Assembly: GCF_000379485.1 (NCBI RefSeq)
Contig: NZ_KB902288.1
Span: 186,001-250,000 of the forward strand
Reading direction: 5' to 3'
Length of the DNA: 64,000 nt
From: Wenxinia marina DSM 24838
Lineage (GTDB): Bacteria > Pseudomonadota > Alphaproteobacteria > Rhodobacterales > Rhodobacteraceae
Shown here: positions 43,685-52,495 of the stretch, piece by piece
How the letters are laid out: every line of letters begins with the position of its first letter
How positions within the stretch are numbered: position 1 is the stretch's first letter
Program-made: the position numbers and the translations under genes
The notes under the pieces: model-generated
Seen by the model: only the letters and a program-made list of their open reading frames with translations
Databases searched by the model: none
Told to the model about the DNA's origin: nothing

Positions 43685-44104
43685 TCAGCTCGCGGCCAGC
43701 AGCGGCGCCGGCAGCGCGATGTCGGCGAGCGTGGACCGGTCCAGCTCCGCCAGGAACGCGGCCTCGGCGCCCCTCAGCCGGCCCTTCAGACGGCAGACCG
43801 GGGTGACGCAGCAGGCGCCGTCCGGCGCGAAGCACTCCACCAGCGCCTGGTCCTGCTCCAGCAGGCGCACCACGTCGCCCAGAACGATCTCCGACGCCGG
43901 CCGAGCCAGCATCGCGCCGCCGCCGGCGCCGCGACGCGTCGCCACGATGCCGTGCCGGGCGAGCCGCTGGACGATCTTGTTCAGGTGGTTGCGCGAGACG
44001 CCGAACTCGTCCGCGATCTCGGCGGTGGAGAAGGCCCGGTCAGGCGCGCTCGCGAGGCGCATCAGGGCGCGCAATCCGTAGTCGGTGAAGCTGGTGAGGC
44101 GCAT
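43685..44104 (-). CDS. Rrf2 family regulator, NsrR-like
   Basis: A 139-residue Rrf2 protein. The wHTH is MRLTSFTDYGLRALMRLA, then FSTAEIADEFGVSRNHLNKIVQRLARHGIVATRRGAGGG. Three cysteines in ECFAPDGACCVTPVCRLK have the spacing used to hold a [4Fe-4S] or [2Fe-2S] cluster in NsrR, which senses nitric oxide. It is divergent from a truncated haemoglobin gene, with a dyad between them, which fits NO-responsive repression. Calling it NsrR rather than another Rrf2 member rests on Cys spacing and context. Confidence 0.87.
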   Translation of the reverse strand: MRLTSFTDYGLRALMRLASAPDRAFSTAEIADEFGVSRNHLNKIVQRLARHGIVATRRGAGGGAMLARPASEIVLGDVVRLLEQDQALVECFAPDGACCVTPVCRLKGRLRGAEAAFLAELDRSTLADIALPAPLLAAS

Positions 44105-44122
44105 CGCGGCGGCTCCGCCCTG

Positions 44123-44145
44123 AATAAGTATTTACAATGCCTATT
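44123..44145. promoter_or_regulatory. NsrR/Rrf2-type operator dyad
   Basis: AATAAGTATT (44123-44132) and AATGCCTATT (44136-44145) form an imperfect inverted repeat with a 3-base centre. It is AT-rich in an otherwise GC-rich region, like NsrR sites. It lies 18-40 bases before the rrf2 start and 48-70 bases before the haemoglobin start, so one protein could control both. Confidence 0.6.
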
Positions 44146-44192
44146 ACCGCGACTACCCCGGCTTGGCAACAGACAGTCGGGCGATCCCAGCC

Positions 44193-44657
44193 ATGTCCTC
44201 ACCGCAATCCTCCCTTCCCCCGATCCGCTCCGCCCGGCCGGCCATGACCGCCGAGGCGATGGCCCGCACCGGTCTGGACGAGGCCGTGCTGACCGACCTG
44301 GTTCACGCCTTCTACGCCAGGGTCCGGACCGATCCGGTGCTGGGCCCGATCTTCGCCGAACGCATCGGCGACTGGGGGTGGCACCTGGAGAGGATGGTGG
44401 ACTTCTGGTCCTCGGTCGCGCTGATGACCGGCCGCTACCACGGCGCGCCGGTGCCGAAGCATGCCGGCCTGCCGGTGACCTGGGCGCACTTCGACCGCTG
44501 GCTGACCCTGTTCCAGGCCACCGCCGAAGAGGTCTGCACCCCGGAGGGGGCGAAGCATGTGATCGAGCGGGCCGAACGGATCGCCCGCTCCCTCCACATG
44601 GCCAGCCAGGAGGCCATAGGGGCGCGGACGCGGTGCCGGTCCTGCGGTAGAGGGTAG
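44193..44657 (+). CDS. Group III truncated haemoglobin
   Basis: A 154-residue 2-on-2 globin. The helices read TDLVHAFYARVRTDPVLGPIF (B/E region), WGWHLERMVDFWSSVALMTGRYHGAPVPKHAGLPVTWAHFDRWL with the proximal-His segment, and a C-terminal helix. Group III members bind heme and are commonly linked to NO handling. Divergent from the NsrR-like gene with a shared operator. The ATG at 44193 is preferred; an in-frame TTG lies 10 codons upstream. Confidence 0.87.
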   Translation: MSSPQSSLPPIRSARPAMTAEAMARTGLDEAVLTDLVHAFYARVRTDPVLGPIFAERIGDWGWHLERMVDFWSSVALMTGRYHGAPVPKHAGLPVTWAHFDRWLTLFQATAEEVCTPEGAKHVIERAERIARSLHMASQEAIGARTRCRSCGRG

Positions 44658-44680
44658 CGATTGGCCATAGCGCCTCGCGC

Positions 44681-45370
44681 CTACGGAAGCGGCGAGACGC
44701 CGATCACGACCCCGTGCAGCGCCAGGGCGACCAGCCACAGCGCCAGCCCCGCGACGGCGCGGCGCAGCAGGGGGCCGCCATTCCGTCGCCGCCAGTCGGG
44801 GTCCGCCAGCGGCGCAAGGGACAGGAGCGACGTAGCGGCGAAGAAGGCGCGGGCCTCCCGCTCCGGCAGGGCGGCGCGGGCGCGGGCGTCGAAGACGGGG
44901 ATGAAACCGGCCCCCATCGCGAGGAACAGCCCGAACAGGATCGCGTGCGCCAGATCGCCGTTCGCCAGCAGGTGCGCGCCGGCCCAGAGGGACAGCGCCC
45001 AGAGGAGCGGATGCCGGGTGACCGCGGCGAGGCCCGGGTCGGCCGGATCGAACCGCGCGCCCCGACGGGCGCCCAGCGTGAAGGGCTGCCGGATGCCCAG
45101 TCCGCAGGCGAGGAGCACCATCGCCAGCGGCATCGCCAGGTTCGGCCCCCAGCGCATCCACGACGTCTGCCACCACAGCACCACCACCGGCGCCCGCGCC
45201 GCCGCGACGACGACCCAGAGCAGAAGCACGATCGAGGTCAGGCCGTAGAGGGTGAAGTAGGCGCGCCGTCCGATCCGCCCGATGGCCGCCGCGCGCAGGC
45301 CGGTGCGGGCGGGCAGGTAGTGGCTCGCGGTGAAGGCGGCGAGGGTGAGCGCGAAGGGCAGCCAGGTCAA
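44681..45370 (-). CDS. NnrU family membrane protein
   Basis: A 229-residue membrane protein with about six helices and the NnrU features HYLPARTGLRAAAIGRIGRRAYFTLYGLTSIVLL and AVTRHPLLWALSLWAGAHLLANGD. NnrU is needed for nitrite and NO reductase activity in some Rhodobacterales; its exact action is unknown. The TTG start at 45370 is chosen because AAGGAGA stands at a normal distance and no ATG gives a sensible N-terminus. It is divergent from the DUF1858 gene with a TTG-N8-CAA box between them. Confidence 0.85.
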   Translation of the reverse strand: MTWLPFALTLAAFTASHYLPARTGLRAAAIGRIGRRAYFTLYGLTSIVLLLWVVVAAARAPVVVLWWQTSWMRWGPNLAMPLAMVLLACGLGIRQPFTLGARRGARFDPADPGLAAVTRHPLLWALSLWAGAHLLANGDLAHAILFGLFLAMGAGFIPVFDARARAALPEREARAFFAATSLLSLAPLADPDWRRRNGGPLLRRAVAGLALWLVALALHGVVIGVSPLP

Positions 45371-45451
45371 TTCTCGGTCTCCTTCCTCCCGCGCGCGACG
45401 GGCGGCGCGGCCCGTCTCCGACGGCTCTACCGCCCCCGACCGAGCCCGTTG

Positions 45452-45465
45452 TTGTGCCAGCGCAA
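45452..45465. promoter_or_regulatory. Nnr/Fnr-type box (TTG-N8-CAA)
   Basis: TTGTGCCAGCGCAA fits the Crp/Fnr half-site pattern. It lies between nnrU (82 bases upstream of its start) and the DUF1858 gene (56 bases upstream). It matches the boxes at 46502 and 54535 in spacing. Likely target of the Crp/Fnr regulator at 45791. Confidence 0.6.
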
Positions 45466-45520
45466 AGACCGCGCCCGCTCGCCCCCTCATGCTCGGATCC
45501 AGCGAAAGGAGGGTCAGCAC

Positions 45521-45784
45521 ATGCGGAGCAGGAAGATCGACGATCCCGACCTGTCGCTGGCCGAGATGTTCGACGCCTGGCCCGAGACGGCCGACGCGTT
45601 CATCCGCAACGGCACCCTGTGCTACGGCTGCCCGATCGCGCCGTTCCACACGGTGATCGACACCTGCGCGGAATACCACCTCGACGAGGCGACCTTCCGG
45701 GCACAGGTGGCAGAGACGGTGGACGAGGCGCACGCGGAGGAGCGGCCGACGGAACGAAGCAGGCGGCCGCGGCTGCGGGCGTGA
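45521..45784 (+). CDS. DUF1858 domain-containing protein
   Basis: An 87-residue protein with a DUF1858 domain: DPDLSLAEMFDAWPETADAFIRNGTLCYGCPIAPFHTVIDTCAEYHLD. It includes the conserved CxxC pair that can bind a metal or form a disulfide. These small proteins often accompany NO and nitrite metabolism genes. AAAGGAGGG precedes the ATG. It ends 6 bases from the convergent Crp/Fnr gene. Confidence 0.85.
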   Translation: MRSRKIDDPDLSLAEMFDAWPETADAFIRNGTLCYGCPIAPFHTVIDTCAEYHLDEATFRAQVAETVDEAHAEERPTERSRRPRLRA

Positions 45785-45790
45785 GGGCGT

Positions 45791-46486
45791 CTAGCCCGCC
45801 GCGCCGCTCAGCAGGACCAGGCGGTGCGGCGCGGTCACGGTGACATGCCGCCGGGTGCTGGCGACGACGCCGTCCTTCTCCCAGGCCGAGAGGAGCCGGC
45901 TGACGGTGTGCAGCGTGGTGCCGGTCATCTCGGCGATGTTGGCGCGCGTGATCGGGAAGGCGATCTCGATCCCGTCCTCGACCTTGCGGCCGGACTGGTT
46001 GACCATCCGCAGGATCGCCGCCGCCACCCGCTGCTCCACCGCACGCGTCGCCAGATCCTCGACCCGCGCCTGGAACTCGCCCAGCCGGGCGCCGAGGGTG
46101 CGGTAGCTTTCGCTGGCGAAGCCGTCGTAGGTCCGGGCGAACCCGTCCCACAACCCGACCGGCCAGGACAAAGCGAGCGACTCCGACGCGCAGACCGCCG
46201 TCGCGGGATAGGTGGTGCGCCCGATCGCCGGCGCGATCCCGAACAGCTGCCCCGGCGGGATGTGCAGGGCGATCACTTGCTCGCCGTCGGGGTTGGTGCG
46301 CACGACGCGGATGTAGCCGTCGAGCAGCAGGTGGAAGCGGTCCGCCTCATGCCCCTGGAGAAAGACCGAACTGCCCTCGTCGTAGCGGCGGGACAGGGCG
46401 GCATCCAGGATCTCGCGGATCTGGGCCCGGGACAGCCGCGAGAAGGGCGGCAGGCCGGTCAGGAGACTTTCGTCGAGCTTGGGCAC
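45791..46486 (-). CDS. Crp/Fnr family regulator (NnrR/DNR type)
   Basis: A 231-residue regulator. The cyclic-nucleotide-fold sensor domain covers residues ~1-130 and the HTH is ITRANIAEMTGTTLHTVSRLLSAWEKDGVV. The N-terminal Cys set of a true FNR is missing, so it does not carry an oxygen-sensing [4Fe-4S] cluster. DNR/NnrR proteins of this sort respond to NO through heme. Its gene sits next to three genes with TTG-N8-CAA boxes. It probably activates nirK, nnrS and nnrU; this is inference. Confidence 0.87.
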   Translation of the reverse strand: MPKLDESLLTGLPPFSRLSRAQIREILDAALSRRYDEGSSVFLQGHEADRFHLLLDGYIRVVRTNPDGEQVIALHIPPGQLFGIAPAIGRTTYPATAVCASESLALSWPVGLWDGFARTYDGFASESYRTLGARLGEFQARVEDLATRAVEQRVAAAILRMVNQSGRKVEDGIEIAFPITRANIAEMTGTTLHTVSRLLSAWEKDGVVASTRRHVTVTAPHRLVLLSGAAG

Positions 46487-46501
46487 GCGGGGACCGGAAC
46501 C

Positions 46502-46515
46502 TTGCGTCGGAACAA
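46502..46515. promoter_or_regulatory. Nnr/Fnr-type box (TTG-N8-CAA)
   Basis: TTGCGTCGGAACAA stands between the Crp/Fnr regulator start (16 bases away) and nnrS (87 bases upstream of its ATG). It may serve nnrS activation and autoregulation of the regulator gene. Confidence 0.6.
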
Positions 46516-46602
46516 CATTCGGGGGCCGAGCCTAGGGCAGTCTGCCGTCACACGGAAGCGGCCTGTCCGGGCCGCGCCACGTCTTCGGAAGAGGTCACGA
46601 TC

Positions 46603-47802
46603 ATGACGCCCCGCCCTGCCTACCCCGGTCCCGCCCTGTTCAGCTACGGCTTCCGGCCGTTCTTCCTCGCCGCCGCCCTGTTCGGGCTGGGGGTCGTGCC
46701 GCTCTGGCTGCTGGTCTGGCAAGGCCGGCTGGCGATCCCGGGGCCGTTCCAGCCGGTCGACTGGCACGTGCACGAGATGATCTTCGGCTATGCGGCCGCC
46801 GTCATGGCCGGCTTCCTGTTCACCGCGGTGCCGAACTGGACCGGCCGGCTGCCGACCCGCGGCTGGCCGCTGATGACGCTGGTCGCGACGTGGGTGGCCG
46901 GCCGGCTGGCAGTGGCGGGGCTGCTCCCTCTGTCCGTGCTCGCCGTGGCGGCGGTGGACTGCGCCTTCCTCCTCGCCATCGGGGTCATGACTGTCGTCGA
47001 GATCGTCGCCGGGCGGAACTGGCGCAACCTGATGGTCGTGGTGCCGGTCGGACTGCTGTTCGCGGCGAACGTGACCTTCCACGCCGAGGCGACGCTGCTG
47101 GGCGGCGCGGCGATCGGCAGGCGGCTCGGGCTCTCGGTGATCCTGTTCCTCGTCATGCTGGTCGGCGGCCGCATCATCCCCAGCTTCACCCGCAACTGGC
47201 TCGCCAAGGCTGGCGCGTCCCGGATGCCGGTCCCTTTCGGCCGCTTCGACGGCGTCTGCCTCGGCGTCGGCGGGATCGCGTTGCTGGGCTGGAGCCTGTG
47301 GGGCGAGACCGCGGCGGGCGCCGTCCTGCTGCTCCTCGCCGCCGCGCTCCATGCCGTCCGCCTGGCCCGCTGGCGAGGGCCGGCGACGTGGCGGGCGCCG
47401 CTGCTTCTCATGCTGCACCTGGCCTATGCCTTCCTGCCGGCCGGACTTCTCGCGCTGTCCGCCGCTGGGCTGGGACTGGTGCCGGCGGCGGCGGGGCTGC
47501 ACCTTCTGGGGATCGGTGGCGTCGGCGGCATGACCGTCGCGGTCATGATCCGGGCGACGCGGGGCCATACGGGGCGCAGCCTCGACGCCGGACCCGCTCT
47601 CACCGCGGCCTTCGGGCTGATCGCCGGCGCGGCGCTGCTGCGGGCCGGCGGTGCGGCCCTCGGCCTCGGCGGCGTCGATGGCATCACGCTCGCCGCGCTG
47701 GCCTGGACGGCGGGCTTCGCCCTCCTCTCGGTGCGCCTTGCCCCCTGGCTGGCGCGCCCCGCCGTCGCGCCCCGGCGGCCGAACCCGGCAGCGGCGGCGT
47801 GA
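46603..47802 (+). CDS. nnrS: NnrS family protein
   Basis: A 399-residue membrane protein with about twelve helices. Family features are SYGFRPFFLAAALFGLGVVPLWLL, DWHVHEMIFGYAAAVMAGFLFTAVPNWTG with conserved His residues, and GGRIIPSFTRNW near the middle. NnrS is a heme- and copper-containing protein that protects against nitrosative stress. Its stop is only 9 bases from the convergent napC gene. A Nnr-type box is upstream. Confidence 0.93.
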   Translation: MTPRPAYPGPALFSYGFRPFFLAAALFGLGVVPLWLLVWQGRLAIPGPFQPVDWHVHEMIFGYAAAVMAGFLFTAVPNWTGRLPTRGWPLMTLVATWVAGRLAVAGLLPLSVLAVAAVDCAFLLAIGVMTVVEIVAGRNWRNLMVVVPVGLLFAANVTFHAEATLLGGAAIGRRLGLSVILFLVMLVGGRIIPSFTRNWLAKAGASRMPVPFGRFDGVCLGVGGIALLGWSLWGETAAGAVLLLLAAALHAVRLARWRGPATWRAPLLLMLHLAYAFLPAGLLALSAAGLGLVPAAAGLHLLGIGGVGGMTVAVMIRATRGHTGRSLDAGPALTAAFGLIAGAALLRAGGAALGLGGVDGITLAALAWTAGFALLSVRLAPWLARPAVAPRRPNPAAAA

Positions 47803-47811
47803 GGTGCAGGG

Positions 47812-48534
47812 TCAGTTCTCGGGGAAAGCCTCTTCGGGTTCGACAGGTTCGACGCTTTCGAGGTAGCCCTCGATCTCGGCATTCTCCTCGCCGGTCAGCC
47901 CGGGCTGGATCTCGCCGTGCAGGCCGGCGGGCACGAGCCAGCCCGGATCGACGCCCGTCATGTCCGGCAGCTCGTGCGCGATCCCCATGTGGCAGTCGAT
48001 ACAGGTGGCCTCGCCCTCGATCAGGTATTCGGTGTGGATCTCGGCGGCGCGCGGCGCCTGCCGGCTGAGGTCCATCGCGATCTCGGAATGGCAGTTGCGG
48101 CATTCCAGGCTGTCGTTCGCCCGAAGCCGCGTCCACTCGCGCATCGCCATCTCGAGCCGGTGGTCGAGGAACTCGGACCGGGTGTCGATCACCCCGAAGA
48201 TGTGGCCCCAGACCTCCTTCGACGCCTGCATCTTGCGGGCTATCTTGTCGGTCCAGTCGTGCGGCACATGGCAATCCGGACAGGACGCCCGCACCCCGGA
48301 CCGGTTCGAGAAGTGCACCGTGCGCGACAGCTCCTCGTAGACGTTCGCCTCCATCTCGTGACAGGAGATGCAGAACGCCTCGTTGTTGGTCGCCTCCAGC
48401 GCGGTGTTGAAGCCGCCCCAGAAGATCACGCCGCCGATGAAGCCGCCGAGCGTGAGGAAGCCGAGGCCGAGCGTATGGGCGGGTCTCGCGAGGATGTTCC
48501 ACGCGCCCCGGAAGAGTCGGGCGATCCAGCGCAT
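47812..48534 (-). CDS. napC: Tetraheme cytochrome c NapC
   Basis: A 240-residue NapC/NirT-type quinol oxidase. An N-terminal membrane anchor ([20 protein letters not shown]) precedes four CxxCH heme sites: CISCH, CPDCH, CRNCH and CIDCH. It transfers electrons from the quinol pool to NapAB in the periplasm. It is the last gene of the co-oriented napEFDABC block, 4 bases after napB. Confidence 0.95.
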   Translation of the reverse strand: MRWIARLFRGAWNILARPAHTLGLGFLTLGGFIGGVIFWGGFNTALEATNNEAFCISCHEMEANVYEELSRTVHFSNRSGVRASCPDCHVPHDWTDKIARKMQASKEVWGHIFGVIDTRSEFLDHRLEMAMREWTRLRANDSLECRNCHSEIAMDLSRQAPRAAEIHTEYLIEGEATCIDCHMGIAHELPDMTGVDPGWLVPAGLHGEIQPGLTGEENAEIEGYLESVEPVEPEEAFPEN

Positions 48535-48538
48535 CTTT

Positions 48539-49018
48539 CTACTCGCTCCCCGCCGGCGCGACGCCGAGCTCGCTCATGTCGACGAAGTCGTTCGGGATCA
48601 GCGGCTGGGTGTCCGCCTGGGGCACGTGACAGGCGGTGCAGAAATACCGGCGGGGCGACACGTCGGCCAGCATCTGCCCCTCCCGTGTCATGTAGTGCGT
48701 CACCGAGATCATCGGCGCGCCGGAGCCTTCCGTCGCCTCGCGGCGATGGCAGGACAGGCAGCGGTTGGTGTTGACCGACAGCTGGTACCCTTCGATCGAG
48801 TGGGGGATGATCGGCGGCTGCTCGGGGTATTCGCGCATCACGCGGAAATCGTCCGTCACCCAGTGCGGGATCGGCTCGGCCGGGACCGGCTCCATCGGCT
48901 GGTCCGGCCCGTAGAGCTCCGCCGGCTCCTGGGCGACGACGACGCCGGCCAGGCACAGTGCCGACAGGACGACCAGCAGGCGGAGGCCGGTCAGACGCGA
49001 AGGATCTTGACTGCGCAT
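48539..49018 (-). CDS. napB: Periplasmic nitrate reductase small subunit, diheme cytochrome NapB
   Basis: A 159-residue diheme protein. A signal peptide ([19 protein letters not shown]) precedes CLSCH and CTACH. The [21 protein letters not shown] stretch is typical of NapB. It receives electrons from NapC and passes them to the NapA molybdenum centre. The ATG at 49018 lies inside the end of napA (28-base overlap). Confidence 0.94.
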   Translation of the reverse strand: MRSQDPSRLTGLRLLVVLSALCLAGVVVAQEPAELYGPDQPMEPVPAEPIPHWVTDDFRVMREYPEQPPIIPHSIEGYQLSVNTNRCLSCHRREATEGSGAPMISVTHYMTREGQMLADVSPRRYFCTACHVPQADTQPLIPNDFVDMSELGVAPAGSE

Positions 49019-51492
49019 TTCTTGAAGTCCGTCTGCTTGGAAATCGGATCGGTGGCATCGAGCGTGACGCGGTTGATCAGCTTGCTGGCGTCGAACCACG
49101 GCACGAAGACCACGCCCGAGGGCATCCGGTTGCGCCCCCGCGTCTCGACGCGCATCCGCACCTCGCCGCGGCGCGACACCACCCGCACCTCGGAGCCCTG
49201 GTTGAAGCCGAGCCTCCGTGCGTCGGCGGCGTTCATGAACAGCACCGCGCCGGGAAACGCCTTGTAGAGCTCGGGGACGCGCATCGTCATCGAGCCGGAA
49301 TGCCAGTGCTCCAGCACCCGGCCGGTGACGAGCCAGAAGTCATACTCCTCGTCCGGGCTCTCTGCCGGCGGCTCGTAGGGCACGCCGAGGATCACCGCGC
49401 GGCCGTCTGGGCGGCCGTAGAATTCCACACCCGCCCCCGGCGCGACGTAGGGATCTAGGCCTTCGCGGAATCGCCAGCGAGTCTCCTCTCCGTTCACGAC
49501 CGGCCAGCGCAGTCCCCGAACCTCGTGATACACCTCGTAGGGCGCCAGATCGTGACCGTGGCCGCGGCCGAAGGCGGCATATTCCTCGAACAGGCCCTTC
49601 TGGACGTAGAAGCCGAAATGCGCCGCCTCGTCGTTGGCATAGTCGGGATCGACGTCGGCCAGCGGGAAGGCGTTCACCTGCCCGTTGGCGAAGAGCACGT
49701 CGAACAGGGTCTTGCCCCGATACTCCGGATGCGCGTCCAGTATCTCGGCCGGCCAGGTCTCGTCGGTGGTGAAGCGTTTCGAGAACTCCATGAGCTGCCA
49801 CAGGTCCGAGCGCGCCTCACCCGGCGCGTCCACCAGCTGGTGCCAGGAATGGGTGCGCCGCTCGGCGTTGCCGTAGACCCCCTCCTTCTCGACCCACATC
49901 GCGGCCGGCAGGATGATGTCCGCCGCCATCGCGGTGACCGTCGGGTAGGCGTCGGAGACGACGATCAGGTTCTCCGGGTTGCGGTAGCCCGGATAGGTCT
50001 CGTTCGAGGTGTTCGGCGCGGCCTGCAGGTTGTTGTTCACCTGGATCCAGTAGAAGTTGAGCACACCGTCCTTCAGCATCCGGTCCTGCTGCACGGCGTG
50101 AAAGCCGGGAACGGGATTGAGCAGCCCGTGCGGCAGCTTCCAGAGTTCCTCGGTGTGGGCGACATGCTCGGGGTTGGTCACCACCATGTCGGCCGGAAGC
50201 CGGTGCGCGAAGGTGCCGACCTCGCGCGCGGTGCCGCAGGCCGAGGGCTGGCCGGTGAGCGAGAAGGGAGAGTTGCCCGGCTCGCTGATCTTCCCGGTCA
50301 GCAGGTGGATGTTGTAGATCATCTGGTTCGCCCAGACGCCGCGGACGTGCTGGTTGAAGCCCATGGTCCAGAGCGACATCACCTTGCGGTCCGGGTCGGC
50401 GTAGATTTCCGCCAGCTCCTGCAGGAAGGCCGGGTCGACGCCGGACAGCTCGCTCACGTAGTCGAGGGTGTAGGTCGAGACGAGCTCGGCGAAGCTCTCG
50501 AAGTCCGACGGCTCCATCAGCCCCGGATTGCCGGCGCCGGTGGCGGCCATCTCCAGCTCGTGCTCGGGGCGCAGGCCGTAACCGATGTCGGTGGCGCCGC
50601 GCATGAAGGTCGTGTGCTTCGACACGAACTCCTCGTTCACGGCGCCCGACTGGATGATGTGGTTGGCGATGTAATTGAGGATCGCGAGGTCGGTGCCGGG
50701 CCGGAACACGATCGGGATGTCGGCCAGATCCATCGAGCGATGGGTGAAGGTCGACAGCACGGCGCACGTCACCCCCGGCGTCCCCAGCCGCCGGTCGGCG
50801 AGCCGGGTCCAGAGGATCGGGTGCATCTCTGCCATGTTCGAGCCCCAGAGCACGAACGCGTCCGCGGCCTCGAAGTCGTCGTAGCAGCCCATCGGCTCGT
50901 CGATGCCGAAGGTCCGCATGAAGGCGGTGGCGGCCGAGGCCATGCAGTGCCGCGCGTTCGGATCGAGGTTGTTGGAGCGGAAGCCGCCGCGCATCAGCTT
51001 GGAGGCGGCGTAGCCTTCCATCACCGTCCACTGGCCCGATCCGAACATGCCGATGCCGGTCGGCCCCTTGTCGGCCAGCACGGCCTTCACCTTGTCGGCC
51101 ATGACGTCGAAGGCCTCGTCCCAGCTCACCGGCTCGAACTCGCCGTCCTTGGCGAAGACGCCGCCGCGCTTGCGCATGAGCGGGGTCGTCAGGCGGTCGC
51201 GGCCATACATGATCTTGGACAGGAAGTAGCCCTTGACGCAGTTCAGGCCGCGATTGACCTCGTGCTGCTGGTCGCCGTGGGTCGCGACGACGCGCCCTTC
51301 CTTGACGCCCACCATGACGCCGCAGCCGGTCCCGCAGAAGCGGCAGGGCGCCTTGGACCACTTGATCTCGAGCGCCTCGGTCCCGCCCGGGACGGGCTGT
51401 GCGGCGGCCGGGGTCGACAGGCCGGCCGTGGCCGCGGCGACGGCGGCCGCCTGGGCCTTCAGCACGTCGCGCCTGCTGGGAAAGTCCTTCAT
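48991..51492 (-). CDS. napA: Periplasmic nitrate reductase catalytic subunit NapA
   Basis: An 833-residue molybdenum enzyme reducing nitrate to nitrite. A twin-arginine signal (SRRDVLKAQ) opens the protein. The [4Fe-4S] cysteines are in [12 protein letters not shown] and LNCVKGYF. The Mo ligand Cys is in ARHCMASAA near residue 183. The bis-MGD binding domains follow to the C-terminal [13 protein letters not shown]. The ATG at 51492 overlaps napD by 4 bases. Length and motifs are normal. Confidence 0.97.
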   Translation of the reverse strand: MKDFPSRRDVLKAQAAAVAAATAGLSTPAAAQPVPGGTEALEIKWSKAPCRFCGTGCGVMVGVKEGRVVATHGDQQHEVNRGLNCVKGYFLSKIMYGRDRLTTPLMRKRGGVFAKDGEFEPVSWDEAFDVMADKVKAVLADKGPTGIGMFGSGQWTVMEGYAASKLMRGGFRSNNLDPNARHCMASAATAFMRTFGIDEPMGCYDDFEAADAFVLWGSNMAEMHPILWTRLADRRLGTPGVTCAVLSTFTHRSMDLADIPIVFRPGTDLAILNYIANHIIQSGAVNEEFVSKHTTFMRGATDIGYGLRPEHELEMAATGAGNPGLMEPSDFESFAELVSTYTLDYVSELSGVDPAFLQELAEIYADPDRKVMSLWTMGFNQHVRGVWANQMIYNIHLLTGKISEPGNSPFSLTGQPSACGTAREVGTFAHRLPADMVVTNPEHVAHTEELWKLPHGLLNPVPGFHAVQQDRMLKDGVLNFYWIQVNNNLQAAPNTSNETYPGYRNPENLIVVSDAYPTVTAMAADIILPAAMWVEKEGVYGNAERRTHSWHQLVDAPGEARSDLWQLMEFSKRFTTDETWPAEILDAHPEYRGKTLFDVLFANGQVNAFPLADVDPDYANDEAAHFGFYVQKGLFEEYAAFGRGHGHDLAPYEVYHEVRGLRWPVVNGEETRWRFREGLDPYVAPGAGVEFYGRPDGRAVILGVPYEPPAESPDEEYDFWLVTGRVLEHWHSGSMTMRVPELYKAFPGAVLFMNAADARRLGFNQGSEVRVVSRRGEVRMRVETRGRNRMPSGVVFVPWFDASKLINRVTLDATDPISKQTDFKKCAVKILRV

Positions 51493-51746
51493 GACAGCGC
51501 GCCCTCCTCTTCCGAATGTTCGAAGACCATGTTGGCGCTGATCACGCCGTCCATCAGGCTGATCGTCGTCAGCCGGTCCCCCAGATCGCCCGTGCTCCAC
51601 CCCTCGATGGTCACGACGATGCGGGTCTCGCCGGATCCGTGCACCTCGACCCCCGGCAGGTCGGGCAGACGCGCCGCGACCTCGTCCGCGCGGCCGGGCC
51701 GAACGGCGATGACCGCGCTCGAGACATGCCAGCGTCGCTCAGGCAT
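51489..51746 (-). CDS. napD: NapD chaperone
   Basis: An 85-residue cytoplasmic chaperone with a ferredoxin-like fold. [31 protein letters not shown] is the family start, and [31 protein letters not shown] the end. It binds the NapA twin-arginine signal and delays export until cofactors are loaded. It overlaps napF upstream by 8 bases and napA downstream by 4. Confidence 0.93.
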   Translation of the reverse strand: MPERRWHVSSAVIAVRPGRADEVAARLPDLPGVEVHGSGETRIVVTIEGWSTGDLGDRLTTISLMDGVISANMVFEHSEEEGALS

Positions 51747-52230
51747 CTGCAGGCTCCCTGATTTGCGGCGTGATGGCGCCGGCCGGACAGGGGCCCACGC
51801 AGGCGCCGCAGCCGGAACAGAGCGCCGGATCGAGGACCGGCAGGAACGGGCCGCCGATCCTGGGGCGCACCGTGATCGCCTCCTCGGGGCAGGCGTCGCG
51901 GCACGTCATGCAGGACACGCCGTTCCGGGCGAGGCAGTCGTCGCCGAGGATCATCTCGTGCGCCATGCCGGCGCCGGCGGTGAAGACGGATTCGGGGCAG
52001 GCGTCGGAACAGGTGCCGCAGAAGGTGCATTCGCCAGCAGCCATCTCCAGCGCCACCCGCCCCTCCGCGATGGTCAGGACCTGCTCCGGGCAGGCGTCGA
52101 CGCATTCGCCGCATCCCGTGCAGGCCATGACGCTCGCCGCCGTCACGCCCGGAGGGCGGGGTGGGACTGCCCGGCCGGGCTGCCTGCCGGTCAGGAAGCT
52201 GCGTCGGCTGAGGCGTGTCGACGTGCCCAT
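51739..52230 (-). CDS. napF: Ferredoxin-type protein NapF
   Basis: A 163-residue iron-sulfur protein with a basic N-terminus (STRLSRRSFLTGR). Its cysteine motifs are CTGCGECVDACP, CTFCGTCSDACP, CMTCRDACP and CSGCGACVGPCP, for up to four [4Fe-4S] clusters. NapF acts in the cytoplasm on NapA maturation. It lies between napE (7 bases upstream) and napD in the operon. Confidence 0.94.
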   Translation of the reverse strand: MGTSTRLSRRSFLTGRQPGRAVPPRPPGVTAASVMACTGCGECVDACPEQVLTIAEGRVALEMAAGECTFCGTCSDACPESVFTAGAGMAHEMILGDDCLARNGVSCMTCRDACPEEAITVRPRIGGPFLPVLDPALCSGCGACVGPCPAGAITPQIREPADA

Positions 52231-52237
52231 GGCAGCC

Positions 52238-52423
52238 TCAATGTCCCATCGGTCCGGGGGGGCCGGCCACCAGCTGATACATCCAGACCAGAAAGCCGTA
52301 GCCGCCGACGACCCCGACGGCCACGATCGGCCAGATGCCGAAGGCCAGGATCAGGAAGAGTGCGACCTCGCTCCGCCGAGAGCGAGGCGCCTCCGGAAGG
52401 GGCGTCATACGGTCGTTCGCCAC
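52238..52423 (-). CDS. napE: NapE-like small membrane protein
   Basis: A 61-residue protein with one transmembrane helix (SEVALFLILAFGIWPIVAVGVVGGYGFLVWMYQLV). It is first in the napEFDABC order, as in other proteobacteria. Its function in nitrate reduction is not known. It begins 66 bases after the nirV stop. Confidence 0.85.
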   Translation of the reverse strand: MANDRMTPLPEAPRSRRSEVALFLILAFGIWPIVAVGVVGGYGFLVWMYQLVAGPPGPMGH

Positions 52424-52465
52424 GCTCGCATCTCCGTGGTCACCTTACCGTCGTCTCACGAGAAC

Positions 52466-52495
52466 GTTACCAAAGGGTTACCGGTTGCGTCAACC
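52466..52495. promoter_or_regulatory. Repeats upstream of napE
   Basis: GTTACC is repeated at 52466-52471 and 52477-52482, 11 bases apart, about one helical turn. A perfect dyad GGTTG/CAACC with a 3-base centre follows at 52483-52495, overlapping the nirV stop codon. They lie 43-72 bases upstream of napE, so they could be a nap operator. The binding factor is unknown. Confidence 0.4.
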
